Positions 26,752 to 36,349 of a DNA stretch of 64,000 nt are shown piece by piece. Origin of the DNA: Paenibacillus barengoltzii NBRC 101215. GTDB lineage: Bacteria; Bacillota; Bacilli; Paenibacillales; Paenibacillaceae. A model generated the notes under the pieces. It searched no databases and was not told where the DNA came from. It saw nothing but the letters and a program-made list of their open reading frames with translations. The stretch spans positions 101,210 to 165,209 of the forward strand of contig NZ_BILV01000002.1 in assembly GCF_004000745.1 (NCBI RefSeq). The letters are read 5' to 3'. Numbering within the stretch: position 1 is the stretch's first letter; each line of letters starts with the position of its first letter. The position numbers and the translations under genes are program-made.

Positions 26752-28281
26752 TTAATGAGCTTTGGCGAAGGCTTGCGCATATTCTTCAGCCACTTTGTCT
26801 CCGCCAGATTGCTTGAACTTCTCGACTTGCCGTTTCCATTCGTTTTCATCGATTTTCCCCATAATAAACTGAACTTTGGCATCCAGCAGAATCTGCGTGA
26901 GCTCTGCGCCTCTCTCTGCCCATGTATCAGACACTAAGCTCATGGTCGGATCCTTGATCGCATATTGCTCATTGTCCTTCTCGACCTGCAGCACTTTCTC
27001 AGAGATCGGATCCAAATCACCAGGAGTTTTGATGTCCGTTAATGGAACGGTCACCAGCGGTTTATTGTAAGGGAACGATACTTCATTGTCGTACTGCTCT
27101 TGATTCGTGCGAACGGGCTTGCCATCTTTCATTTCGTAATGCTTGCCTTCAATCCCCCATTCCAGCAGATCTGCCATGGGCTTATCTGCCAGCTTGTCGA
27201 AGAAGGTGAGCAGCTGCTTCAGTTCGGCTTCACTCTTGACGCTGGATTTCGGGAACATCAGAATCCCGTTGGAGCCGCGGTCGGCGGCAACTCGTCTTCC
27301 GTTTGGTCCTTCCAAAGCGCTGACAAAATTGAGCTTAGCATCCGGGTTTACTTTTTCAACGCGGGTCTGGAAGCCTAATACGTTATTGGTCGTAGCATTA
27401 ATCACGCCCGCTTTGCCATTCTCCAAGTTCCCTTCGTTTTGACCTACATCAATCGTAGCAAAATCCTTGTTCATCAAGCCCTCCTCAAACAGCTTGCGCA
27501 TAAACTTGAGATAGTTCAGATACTCGGGTGTCTCTTCGGCCTTCACGAACTTTCCATCCACTTCGCCCCAGTTGTTTGGCGCGCCGAAGGCAACCCCAAG
27601 ATCAAACGACAAGGACGTGTTGGAGATCATGGCCGTTAAGCCGATCGTGTCCTTTTTGCCGTTTTGGTCTGGATCCTGCTCGGTAAATGCCTTAAGGACC
27701 TCGTACATCTCATCAATAGTTTGCGGCGGCTGTATCCCGAGATTGTCGAGCCAATCCTGACGGAATACCGAGGTGTACCGGGAGACTGGACGGAAACGCG
27801 GAATCCCGTACAACCGGCCGTCAATGGAGACGTTGTCATAGACAAGCTGCGGCATGGAGGACAGATTTTTGTACTCCTTAATCAGATCCGTAATATCCCA
27901 GAAGGCGCCGTTTTGGGCCGCCGTAATGAGATAGGATTGATTGGGCGCACCGCAGCTGGCAAGCACTTGGGGCAATTCGCCGGAAGCGATCATCACCGGG
28001 AGCTTGGTACAGAAATCGTTGCTTGAAATATGAGTGATATCTAAATCCGTATTCGTATATTGCTCGATCGCTTTCTCAACTTCATTATCTTTGGACGGAA
28101 CCTCTTTGCCGTCAAAATTCAGGGTCATTTTGATCTTCAGCGGTTGATCGCTTGATGCGGCGCTGCTGCTCGAATCTGCGCTGTTTTCCTTGGAGCCGCA
28201 CCCTGCAAGCAGCGAACCGGTCAGAATAAGGGCGAGCGCCCCGAGGCACCAGCTTTTCCAACGAAGTGGTTTTTGCAACAT
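26752..28281 (-). CDS. lplA: Extracellular sugar-binding lipoprotein (LplA-like), probable aldouronate binder
   Basis: A 509-residue ABC transporter solute-binding lipoprotein: positively charged N-terminus, hydrophobic stretch, lipobox LLAGC (Cys28), then a Ser-rich linker and a family-1 binding fold (NGAFWDITDLIKEYKNL, DGRLYGIPRF). The start is the ATG at 28281 with GGGAGGAGATATCG upstream; the frame continues further upstream but lacks a signal peptide start there. The two permeases lie directly upstream and GH67 downstream, the arrangement of the Paenibacillus aldouronate locus, so methylglucuronoxylotriose is the likely ligand (inference). No ATPase gene is present; a shared MsmX-type ATPase is expected elsewhere. 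Confidence 0.9.
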   Translation of the reverse strand: MLQKPLRWKSWCLGALALILTGSLLAGCGSKENSADSSSSAASSDQPLKIKMTLNFDGKEVPSKDNEVEKAIEQYTNTDLDITHISSNDFCTKLPVMIASGELPQVLASCGAPNQSYLITAAQNGAFWDITDLIKEYKNLSSMPQLVYDNVSIDGRLYGIPRFRPVSRYTSVFRQDWLDNLGIQPPQTIDEMYEVLKAFTEQDPDQNGKKDTIGLTAMISNTSLSFDLGVAFGAPNNWGEVDGKFVKAEETPEYLNYLKFMRKLFEEGLMNKDFATIDVGQNEGNLENGKAGVINATTNNVLGFQTRVEKVNPDAKLNFVSALEGPNGRRVAADRGSNGILMFPKSSVKSEAELKQLLTFFDKLADKPMADLLEWGIEGKHYEMKDGKPVRTNQEQYDNEVSFPYNKPLVTVPLTDIKTPGDLDPISEKVLQVEKDNEQYAIKDPTMSLVSDTWAERGAELTQILLDAKVQFIMGKIDENEWKRQVEKFKQSGGDKVAEEYAQAFAKAH

Positions 28282-28316
28282 ATCGATATCTCCTCCCTTT
28301 TGAAGAGCTCTGCCGG

Positions 28317-29171
28317 TTATCCTTTTACCGAACCTAACAGAGCCCCTTTCGCGAAATGTTTTTGCAGAAACGGGTACACGATCATGATCGGCAGCGTCGA
28401 TACGACGATGACCGCCATTTTGACGCCTTGGCCATAATAGGCCACACTTTCTCCGCCATCCCCCGCCCCTAAGCCAGCAGAGGCCAGAATGACGATCTGT
28501 CTGAGAATGACCTGAACAGGCCATAAATCCGGTTCATTGATGTACAAAATGGCATTAAAGTATTGATTCCAGATGCCTACAGCGTAAAACAACCCAAAGG
28601 CAGCCAACGCCGGCAGGGATAGCGGGAGTACAATCCGCAACAGCACCGTTAATTCATGCGCACCGTCAATTTTCGCCGATTCGATCAGCTCCATCGGCAC
28701 GGTTGAGAAGAAATCCCGCATCACAATCAGATAAAAGGCGCTGATCAGCCCTGGAATCATTAAAGACCAGGTGCTGTCGAGCATATGAAGATTTTTTACA
28801 ACGAAATAGGTTGGAATCATCCCGCCCTGAAACACCATGGTGAACAGCACCATCAGCAGGATCCCGCTGCGCCCCGGCAAAAACTTAAACGACAGCGAAT
28901 AAGCCATCAGCGCCGTGGCTAACAAACTCAGAAACGTTCCCAGCACGGTAATGTACACCGATACGCCGATACTGCGGATAAACGTTTGAGTGGAGAAGAT
29001 ATACCGATAGGGTTCCAAGGAGAATTGCGTGGGCCATACGACATTTTGATTTGAAAAAGATGTGATCAGCACATACACAAACGGCAAAAACATCGCCAGC
29101 CCCACGAGCCCCAGCAGCACATAATTGAAGCTGTCAAACAACCGGCTCCACTTGGTTGGATGCGTATGCAT
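28317..29171 (-). CDS. ytcP: Carbohydrate ABC transporter permease (YtcP/LplC type)
   Basis: A 284-residue MalG-type inner-membrane permease with six hydrophobic segments. The EAA loop region reads ELIESAKIDGAHELTVLLRIVLP, containing the ATPase-contact motif SAKIDGA. It ends in the typical QKHFAKGALLGSVKG. Start: ATG after GGGAGGCAAGGAA. It forms the transporter with the preceding LplB-type permease and the following lipoprotein. Confidence 0.93.
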   Translation of the reverse strand: MHTHPTKWSRLFDSFNYVLLGLVGLAMFLPFVYVLITSFSNQNVVWPTQFSLEPYRYIFSTQTFIRSIGVSVYITVLGTFLSLLATALMAYSLSFKFLPGRSGILLMVLFTMVFQGGMIPTYFVVKNLHMLDSTWSLMIPGLISAFYLIVMRDFFSTVPMELIESAKIDGAHELTVLLRIVLPLSLPALAAFGLFYAVGIWNQYFNAILYINEPDLWPVQVILRQIVILASAGLGAGDGGESVAYYGQGVKMAVIVVSTLPIMIVYPFLQKHFAKGALLGSVKG

Positions 29172-29186
29172 TTCCTTGCCTCCCTT

Positions 29187-30149
29187 CTAGTAGATGCCTT
29201 CTTCGCCAAACCATTTGGCAATTTTATTGGCGAGGATGACCAGAATAAATCCGATCACGGATTTAAACAACCCGACCGCCGTGCTGTAGCTGAACTGCCC
29301 CTGCATGAGGCCCACGCGGTATACGTAAGTGTCAAACACCTCACCCACCTCGCGGTTGATCGCGTTCAGCATCAGAAAGATTTGTTCAAAGCCAAGATCC
29401 AGGAACGTGCCTAATCGCAAGATGAACAGAATCACGATCACACTGCGGATGGACGGAAGCGTAATATGCCAGAGCAACCGGAACCGGTTCGCCCCGTCCA
29501 TTTTCGCTGCCTCATACAGCTGCGTATTTACTCCAGCCAAAGCAGCCAGGAAAATAATCGTTCCCCACCCCGCGTCCTTCCAAATGAGCTGAAGGATAAT
29601 CAGCGGGCGAAACCAAGTTGTACTCGTCAGAAACTCTACCGGTTGTCCGCCCAAACTCGTAATCCAGCTGTTAATGATACCGTTTTCAGTGGAAAGCAGC
29701 ACATAGGTAATCCCAGCGATGACCACCCAGGATAGGAAATGCGGAACATATACCAGCGTCTGGACAAATCTTTTGAACAGCTCACTGCGAATTTCATTAA
29801 GCAGCAAAGCAAGAATGATGGTGACGGGGAAAAAGATCACCGTATTGTACAAGCCCAGCAGAAGCGTGTTGCGGAACAACTGCCAAAACTCATCCATGCC
29901 AAAAAATCTTTCAAAATGCCTTAAACCAACCCACTCGCTCCCCATCAGACCCGCATATGGCTGATAATTCTTGAAAGCCATGATCAGCCCCCACAGCGGG
30001 ACATATTTAAAGAGAATGAAGTACACGATTCCCGGGATCATAAAGAGATAAAGCCAGCGATACTTCCACAGTGCGCGAAAGCGGTGTCCGGTTTCGATTC
30101 TCCAGTTCACGGTACGCTTTTCAATTTCTACTACGTTCACATGCCTCAC
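29187..30149 (-). CDS. lplB: Carbohydrate ABC transporter permease (LplB type)
   Basis: A 320-residue MalF-type permease: N-terminal WKYRWLYLFMIPGIVYFILF, six hydrophobic segments, EAA loop EAAKMDGANRFRLLWHITLP, and a C-terminal NKIAKWFGEEGIY typical of LplB. The start is uncertain: the GTG at 30149 is given, but GGGTGAGG lies just inside it and could serve a later GTG. It follows the response regulator gene by 34 bases and precedes the second permease by 15 bases. Confidence 0.92.
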   Translation of the reverse strand: MRHVNVVEIEKRTVNWRIETGHRFRALWKYRWLYLFMIPGIVYFILFKYVPLWGLIMAFKNYQPYAGLMGSEWVGLRHFERFFGMDEFWQLFRNTLLLGLYNTVIFFPVTIILALLLNEIRSELFKRFVQTLVYVPHFLSWVVIAGITYVLLSTENGIINSWITSLGGQPVEFLTSTTWFRPLIILQLIWKDAGWGTIIFLAALAGVNTQLYEAAKMDGANRFRLLWHITLPSIRSVIVILFILRLGTFLDLGFEQIFLMLNAINREVGEVFDTYVYRVGLMQGQFSYSTAVGLFKSVIGFILVILANKIAKWFGEEGIY

Positions 30150-30183
30150 CCTTTGTGTCTGGAAGTCGGTTTGCTAAGAAGTT

Positions 30184-30945
30184 CTACTGTTGCATCGCCC
30201 GGTAGTCTCCCGGCGTCACACCACATTCCTGCTTGAACACTTTGTAAAAATGAGCCTGACTTTTAAAGCCGATCGCATTGGCAACCTGCTCTAACGGAAG
30301 ATGGGGCAGTTCCCGCAATAGCACTTTGCCCTTCTCAATCCGCAGGCTTCGCAAATACTGAACAAAGGTCTGATCCGTCTCCTTCTTTAGTAGACTGCAT
30401 ACATAACTCGGATGAAGGTCCAGATATTCCGCGACGTCTTCCAGCGAGATATCCCGCATATAGTTGCTTTGGATAAAGTTCTTAAACCTCCGGATGTTGT
30501 AATTGCTTCCCGAATGATTGACTTGGCCGGACTTCTGCTTCGGGTTCTCCTCCTTGAGCGTTTTCCGCTCCTCAACAATCTCCATCGACAATCGATTTAA
30601 GAGGTTGGACAGCTCCAGGTGATCCACCGGCTTCAGCAAATAATCTTTGACCTGAAGACGGATCGCCTTCCGGGCATATTCAAAGGTTTCATAGCCAGTC
30701 AAAATCACAAAACGAGTCGCCGCCTGCTTCTCGGTAACGGCCAGGATCAAATCCAGTCCGTCCAGCTCCGGCATTTGGATATCGGTAATCAGGACGTCCG
30801 GTTGGAACTCTTCTGCGATCCGCAGCGCTTCGACACTGTCGCTAACCCCTACAATATCCGTGAATGGCGTCTTCATTTTACGAATCAGATGCTGCATGCC
30901 TTTGACAATAATAGCCTCGTCGTCCACGATCATCAGCTTAAGCAT
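30184..30945 (-). CDS. yesN: Response regulator, AraC type (YesN-like)
   Basis: A 253-residue regulator. Receiver domain 1-120 with acidic pocket Asp8/Asp9, phospho-acceptor Asp55 (LITDIQMPELDG) and Lys105 (LLKPVD); linker; AraC-type double HTH from about residue 152 (IQSNYMRDISLEDVAEYLDLHPSYV... and LEQVANAIGFKSQAHFYKVF). The ATG at 30945 has AAGGAGG six bases upstream and overlaps the end of the kinase gene by eight bases, so the two are translationally coupled. It should activate the transport and glycosidase genes downstream in response to xylan oligosaccharides. Confidence 0.95.
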   Translation of the reverse strand: MLKLMIVDDEAIIVKGMQHLIRKMKTPFTDIVGVSDSVEALRIAEEFQPDVLITDIQMPELDGLDLILAVTEKQAATRFVILTGYETFEYARKAIRLQVKDYLLKPVDHLELSNLLNRLSMEIVEERKTLKEENPKQKSGQVNHSGSNYNIRRFKNFIQSNYMRDISLEDVAEYLDLHPSYVCSLLKKETDQTFVQYLRSLRIEKGKVLLRELPHLPLEQVANAIGFKSQAHFYKVFKQECGVTPGDYRAMQQ

Positions 30946-32731
30946 GGCGTCCTCCTTCACGTCCAAGAAAGGTCGTTATCGTCGTTCCTTGCCCTTCAAT
31001 GCTTTGAATCGCAAGCCCGGCTTCATTTCCATAGAAAGCTTTCAGCCGCTCGTTCACGTTATGCAAGCCAATCCCGCCGGAAGAAGAGAGTTGGTTGACC
31101 GCCAGAACGCCCTCCAATACTTCACGAATGCGTGACAACCGTTCTGCCGGGATCCCGGTTCCGTTGTCCGCTATTTTCAACACCACACCGGCTGCCTGCT
31201 GGGTCATTTCCAAACGCAGATTTGCCGGCCCTCTAAGGTTTTTGAACCCATGGAGAAGGCTGTTCTCAACTAAAGGCTGCAGGATAAATCTTGGGCAAGG
31301 AATCTGAAGCGCTTCCATATCAATCTGGAAATCGATTTGAAGCTTATCCCCCATCCTCACTTGATGGATATCGAGATAATGTCGAACGTTCTCCAGTTCC
31401 TTGCCTAAGGTGCTGACGTCCTTCGTTTTGGACAAGCTGTATCGGAGAAGCTTCCCCAGCTTTTGGCCAATTTCCGCGACCTCATGATCTTCGTTCAGCG
31501 CAGCCAGCATACACATCGTTTCCAGCGTGTTGTACAGGAAGTGGGGATTGATTTGCGCCTGCAGCATTTTGATCTCCGCTTCCTTCTTGAGCAGTTCCGT
31601 TTGCTTCACCATCTGTGTCAATTCATCCACCCGGCCGATCATCAAGTTGTAGGAAGAAATCAGAAATCCGATTTCATCCGAACCCCCTTCCCCGGAGTAT
31701 ACGGCTTGCTTCGGATCCTCCACTCTTCTTAAGTGGCGGGAGAACCGGACAATTCGCAAGGTAATCGACGTGGCGATCGTAAAATAGACTACGGATAACC
31801 CGGTAAGCAGGAGGATTCCCACACCAAGCGAAAGTCCAGTCGTCTGCCAGAAATCCAGAGCATCTCGCGTGTCATACACCTTTACCACCGTCAGGTTAAA
31901 ACGTTCTATTTTCGCGGCACCTATCAAGTATCGATGATCTTTCGTGAAGAAGGTGGTTATCCCCGCTTGTGGCAGCTGATGGAGAATCTCCCTTTTCTCC
32001 CGTTCCTTCAGCTTGCTGTCCGGTTCTTCATACAGCAGGTTCCCGCTGTCATCCGCCACGATCTTCCATACGTCTTCCGGGCTCTGCTGGGCATCGAAGA
32101 ACTGTTTAAAGAGGCCATCGTTTAACGAGATTTGCAAGACGCCGATGGAACGGGTGTAGCTGTTATTGTACATCTTGTGCAAATAGCGGATCGCGGGAAG
32201 CACGTTCAGCGAATTCGATTTCTCGTATGCCCAAAGCCCCTTGTTCGGAGTAAGAAGCTGAACTTCCTCAGCCTGCGGTGTATCGGTAAATCTGGCGATA
32301 TCCTGAACTTCAGGGGAAAGAATTGGAAGATCCGGATTCGCTTTATACATGGTAATTTTGTCGACCAGCTGGTTGGAAATGTAGGCAAAGGAGAAGGTTG
32401 GACTAATCTCCCGCTTGTACCTGTACGCCTCCGCCCAATCGGTTGCGCTGAATCCTCCCAAGTAATCCGTCAGGCTGGTGTTGTTTTGAAACAGGGCATG
32501 CATCGCTTCGATTTTCGTCAGATCGACCTCCAAGTTCCGGTAAGACTGCTCTAACATCTGAGATTTCCCGCTCTTCAAGTGATCCAACTGATTGTTGTAC
32601 ATCTGTCTATAAAAGATAAATCCAAATACGGCAAACGGAATGCAGATCAGCAGGATATAGCCGATAAACAATTTGTGAACCAGGCGCAGATTGCGCAAGC
32701 GTGCTGTAATCGGTTGCAAAATGGAGTTCAT
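30938..32731 (-). CDS. yesM: Sensor histidine kinase, YesM type
   Basis: A kinase of about 597 residues: transmembrane segment near residues 20-42, an extracellular dCache-like sensor to about 285, a second membrane segment (GVGILLLTGLSVVYFTIATS, about 300), HAMP, then the His_kinase motif QAQINPHFLYNTLETM and an HATPase domain with NSLLHGF, DNGTGIP and GGIGLHNVNERL. The phosphorylated His is in PHFLYN. A TATAAT on the minus strand at 32769-32774 would put the transcript start about at 32762, only a few bases before the first in-frame ATG (32755), so I prefer the ATG at 32731 with AAGGTGA ahead. First gene of the seven-gene locus. Confidence 0.92.
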   Translation of the reverse strand: MNSILQPITARLRNLRLVHKLFIGYILLICIPFAVFGFIFYRQMYNNQLDHLKSGKSQMLEQSYRNLEVDLTKIEAMHALFQNNTSLTDYLGGFSATDWAEAYRYKREISPTFSFAYISNQLVDKITMYKANPDLPILSPEVQDIARFTDTPQAEEVQLLTPNKGLWAYEKSNSLNVLPAIRYLHKMYNNSYTRSIGVLQISLNDGLFKQFFDAQQSPEDVWKIVADDSGNLLYEEPDSKLKEREKREILHQLPQAGITTFFTKDHRYLIGAAKIERFNLTVVKVYDTRDALDFWQTTGLSLGVGILLLTGLSVVYFTIATSITLRIVRFSRHLRRVEDPKQAVYSGEGGSDEIGFLISSYNLMIGRVDELTQMVKQTELLKKEAEIKMLQAQINPHFLYNTLETMCMLAALNEDHEVAEIGQKLGKLLRYSLSKTKDVSTLGKELENVRHYLDIHQVRMGDKLQIDFQIDMEALQIPCPRFILQPLVENSLLHGFKNLRGPANLRLEMTQQAAGVVLKIADNGTGIPAERLSRIREVLEGVLAVNQLSSSGGIGLHNVNERLKAFYGNEAGLAIQSIEGQGTTITTFLGREGGRHA

Positions 32732-32768
32732 GAACTTTTCACCTTCGGCTTCCATTTAGTTTCGCCCT

Positions 32769-32823
32769 ATTATAGCACGTCATTTTGAGAGACAAAGCTG
32801 GTGAATCTATCGTTTTCGAAAAC
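32769..32823 (-). promoter_or_regulatory. Promoter region of the yesM locus with a dyad
   Basis: A TATAAT -10 box on the minus strand (32769-32774) has no good -35, as expected of an activated promoter. The 12-bp palindrome GTTTTCGAAAAC lies at 32812-32823, about 40 bases upstream of the -10, a position suited to an activator. It does not match the catabolite-response consensus. Confidence 0.45.
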
Positions 32824-32914
32824 TTACCTTCATTATAAAATTGCCTCGTTTGATCCGGTACTTTCGATTTTTTATGTTTGACTCCTTATTTTTAAGGAGC
32901 TTGTTGTTGCGGCT

Positions 32915-32951
32915 GGAAAAACAAAATAACCCGCGCACATGCACGGGTTAT
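32915..32951 (-). terminator. Terminator of the 103-residue hypothetical gene
   Basis: ATAACCCG and CGGGTTAT arms (32926-32951) form a stem; on the minus strand a T-rich tract follows. Confidence 0.8.
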
Positions 32952-32967
32952 CCATCCTCAATCTATC

Positions 32968-33279
32968 TCAAAGCAAGGTCACCTTCTGAAAAGTGTTATC
33001 CTTCATCGTTCGCACGACGCGAATATTTTTGATGTTCGTAGGATGCCCAAGTACGGTTTTGAACACCCAGTAGGGAGCTAAATCTCTGATTTCAACTTCT
33101 TCCCCTAGCTCTGTTTTGATGAGATGGATAAAGTCTCCCATGTTTGGAGCTTGTCCAACCTCTTTAAAGAAGGAGATTTGTCGAAAGGTTCGCTCCCCAG
33201 ATAAGGAGGTGATTTCCAGGGTTGTGGTATATTTTTCCTTGGATATGATTTCATTCTCCTGATCCTTGTGCTCTGCCAT
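32968..33279 (-). CDS. Hypothetical protein, 103 residues
   Basis: A small soluble protein of mixed charge, with no signal peptide, membrane segment or motif I recognise. Predicted mainly beta with strands such as YTTTLEITSLSG and EVEIRDLAPYWVFKTV. The start at 33279 (ATG, with GAGAGGGA 10 bases ahead) is preferred to a GTG seven codons upstream without ribosome binding site. It has its own terminator and stands alone between the yesM promoter and the GH3 pseudogene. Confidence 0.65.
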   Translation of the reverse strand: MAEHKDQENEIISKEKYTTTLEITSLSGERTFRQISFFKEVGQAPNMGDFIHLIKTELGEEVEIRDLAPYWVFKTVLGHPTNIKNIRVVRTMKDNTFQKVTLL

Positions 33280-33377
33280 GTTAATGATTTCCCTCTCCAC
33301 AAAATTTTTTCTCTATGATTTATATCGACCGAGGGTAGAAAATAAATTATCTCTTTCTTTTCATTTCTTAAATTTTT

Positions 33378-35502
33378 TCATTTTTGCCTCGATTGCGCGC
33401 CCACTGGCAAGACTCCCTCTGCCTTTAACTGACCAAGCAGCACCTGGATCGCCGCTTGAGTGTTGGGTTCCTGTTTTCCGTAAACGGCAAGCGCTGAGCG
33501 CACATTCTGCACATACATCGTTTCGTACGGATTGCCCAGGGATAAGAGCACGTACCGCTTATTCGCCTTGTTTAGCGTATCAACCACCGTTTGAATATCG
33601 GACCATCCGAACTCACTAGCTACGTTACGGAACTGATAGGAGGCTAAGATGACATAATCCGCTTGCTCCATCGTCTGAAGCGCCCCTGATGTATTGCCTT
33701 GACTCATCACGGCAATCTCCGTTTTTAGCGACAGGTTGCCGGCAGCTTGGGTCAGCTGTCTTTGGAGCTGCTCCGCTTGCTCCTGATCGGATGCCGCAAT
33801 AACAACCCTGTCACTTGGTTGAATGGAATCAGGATTTGCACCATCACGGCTGGCGAGGACGGTGACGGCTCGCTCTGCAATTTCCCGCTCTACCGCCCGA
33901 TGTTCCTCAGAACCAATCGTTTTGAGCGCGCTGAACTTCTGAGTAAGGGGATCCTCTTCATCAAATAATCCGTATTTCGCTTTCAACTCCAAGATACGTT
34001 TCACTGACTTGTGGATCGTTTCCACCGGAATACGCCCCTTCTTCACTGCTTGAACCAACGTTTTATGGGCAGCTTCCGGATCCTGCGGCATCAGAATAAT
34101 ATCAACGCCCGCATTAACAGCTCGTTCGACCGCTTGCTTTTCTCACATGCTCATTCTCAATCGCCGGAAAGGCAATATGTGCGGTCATGATCATCTCCAC
34201 ACCGCCTTCAATCGCGGTCCGAAACGGCTTCAGCTCCACCGCATCAAGCCGCTCTCGGTTATGCGTCAAGACGGGCAAGCCCAAATGGGAGTCCACGGTC
34301 GTATCCCCATGCCCTGGAAAATGCTTCACAGCTGCGATCACCCCAGCTTGACGCAGCCCTTGAATCGTGTCGAGACCAAGTCGTGATACCAAATCCGCGT
34401 CCGCACTAAAGGAACGCATCCCGATGATGGGATTATCTGGATTACTGTTCACATCGAGGACCGGAGCAAAATTGACCTGCAATCCCAGCGCCCGCAACTC
34501 CTCCCCTGTGAGCTTTCCCGCCGCTTTAGCCAGTTTCGGATCTCCGGATGCGCCCAGCGCCATCTGACCTGGCAGATTCGTTCCCCCGGGGATGCGCTTA
34601 ATCACGCCGCCTTCCTGGTCAACGCCAAGAAAGAGCGGAAGTTCTCCGGCTTCTTTTTGCAGATCATGGGTGAGCTGTACGACCTGACGGGCATTCACGA
34701 TGTTTTTATCAAAAAGAATCATCCCGCCTAAATCCAAGTCCTGTACGGTGCGTTTCAATCCTTCATTTACGGTAGTGGTCGGTTGGCCATTCCATTGCCT
34801 CATGTCAGGCATCAGCATTTGGCCCACTTGTTCGCTCAATGTCATATAGGAGATCAACTTGTCCCAGTCCTGCAACGCGATGGCCGCTTCACGTTCAAAG
34901 CGAATCACCCGGGCCAGAAACACCGAAAACTCCGCTCGCGTAACGGAACGATCTGGCCGATACGTGCCATCGGTATACCCGCCGATCAGTCCATTGGAGC
35001 TCATGAGTTGAATGGGCTCAGCCGCCCAATGGTGCTGAACATCTGTTAAGCTAACCGACATCCCCCCTGTCGTAAGCGCATATGCGCGAGTTAAAAATGC
35101 AGCGGTCTCCGCACGACTCATCGCTGCATCTGGATGGAAGGAACCATCGGGAAACCCGCTGGCCAGCCCATAGTGCTCGGCAATGCCAATTTCATGATAA
35201 AAAGGATGGGTTGATTGTACATCCGTATAGCTTGGGCTTACCGCCCCGGATTGCAGTTGCTCCGGATACAGCTCTCTTACGAGAAAAGTTACGGCCTGCG
35301 CCCGAGTCACTGGTTTCTCTGGTGCAAACTTCCCATTTCCAACTCCAGCAACAGTTCCCCTGTCCGCCATGTAGGTAATGCTGTCTTCCGCCCATTTCAC
35401 ATGCTGGAGATCCGAAAACCGTTCTTCAGCTGCAGCACTCCCTGCCAAAATAAACATGGAGCTGAGAACAGCACCTACCATCGTCATCATTTTATGTTTC
35501 AT
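33378..35502 (-). pseudogene. SLH-domain GH3 beta-N-acetylglucosaminidase (NagZ-like), broken by internal deletion and frameshift
   Basis: Two frames together make one gene. The first part (34114-35502) has a signal peptide, three SLH modules (about residues 30-205; GKFAPEKPVTRAQ, GSFHPDAAMSRAE, GTYRPDRSVTRAE) and the start of a GH3 barrel with the NagZ motif KHFPGHGDTTVDSHLG. It then stops soon after MIMTAHIAFPAIENEHVR. The second part, in another frame up to 33378, resumes at KQAVERAVNAGVDIILMP and continues through the GH3 C-terminal domain. Between the two, the roughly 50-residue stretch of NagZ enzymes that holds the catalytic nucleophile Asp is missing. So this is a deletion with a frame change at about 34120-34145, not just a single-base error. 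The encoded enzyme should be inactive. Confidence 0.85.
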
Positions 35503-35678
35503 CTGTCTACCTCTCTAGTTGTCTTTTAAAAGGTTAGACGCTTCCGTTGTTTGTATAGTTGCGTTACGTCCGTTGTTGAAACTGCTGGAAAAAGACAAAG
35601 GATAAGCTCGGCAACCAAAGGTCATACTACGTACATTCCGTATTATCCTTTATAGATGGTGGAAGGAGTGCAAATAAG

Positions 35679-35873
35679 ATGAGCAAAGCCGGCAAACGCG
35701 GGCATGTGGAGTTTCGTCCGCCAATGGTCCAACTGGCAGCGGATCTGCCGGGGGATGAAGACATGCGCGAACACTTGAATGATCTCAAAATGAATGATGG
35801 TTTTCAGGGATCCTGCGGCCCCCTCATGTCAAACGCAAACAGCAAACGAAAGGAAGCCGATGCAGATGAATGA
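35679..35873 (+). CDS. Small hypothetical protein, 64 residues
   Basis: A small charged protein beginning MSKAGKRGHVEFRPP after a good AAGGAGTGCAAATAAG ribosome binding site. No recognised domain. Its last codons overlap the start of the next gene by eight bases, which supports both being real and co-translated. Confidence 0.55.
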   Translation: MSKAGKRGHVEFRPPMVQLAADLPGDEDMREHLNDLKMNDGFQGSCGPLMSNANSKRKEADADE

Positions 35874-36207
35874 GCAGCTTCAACCTGTGATGGATTGGCT
35901 TGAGGCGCATATCGGCGGCAATTTGCATATCCGCAAGCTAGAACAAGGCGATCTCGACGAGATCAAACTGAAATTAGAACAGAAAGGGATCCATGACGAT
36001 CACAGCCATATGTTTGATGATTATACAGGCGGGCCTGTCTTGTATTTGCGGGGTGAAGGTTGGATCATCCAACCTGGCGGCACGGAGGTTCCTCTTCCCC
36101 AGGATACGTATCTCATTCCGGTAAAAGAGTTGAAGCAAGCCCATATCGACGGTCACACCATATCAGTAGAGACGGGACGTGCCCGTTATGACATTACGGA
36201 TGCCTAG
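35866..36207 (+). CDS. Hypothetical protein, 113 residues
   Basis: A soluble acidic protein (MNEQLQPVMDWLEAHIGG...), predicted helix then beta strands, with an internal motif DDYTGGPVLYLRGEGWI. Function not recognised. The ATG at 35866 has AAAGGAAG nine bases ahead; another ATG at 35860 is too close to that site. It overlaps the upstream 64-residue gene and is followed by a non-coding gap before EcsC. Confidence 0.65.
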   Translation: MNEQLQPVMDWLEAHIGGNLHIRKLEQGDLDEIKLKLEQKGIHDDHSHMFDDYTGGPVLYLRGEGWIIQPGGTEVPLPQDTYLIPVKELKQAHIDGHTISVETGRARYDITDA

Positions 36208-36349
36208 GCTTATTATCATTACCCCCTAAAAAATCACCTTGATATCCTGGACTAAAGTCAAGGAACCCAAACCGCCTTCGGTCCATACAATTTCAAGATG
36301 ATCTTCGATACACTAAACATAACTGAGATCTTTTGAAGGGGGCGATTGG

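Noticed and set aside
32812..32823. GTTTTCGAAAAC as a CcpA catabolite-response element
   Set aside because: It is a palindrome, but it does not fit the CcpA consensus with its central CG in TGNAANCGNTNNCA.
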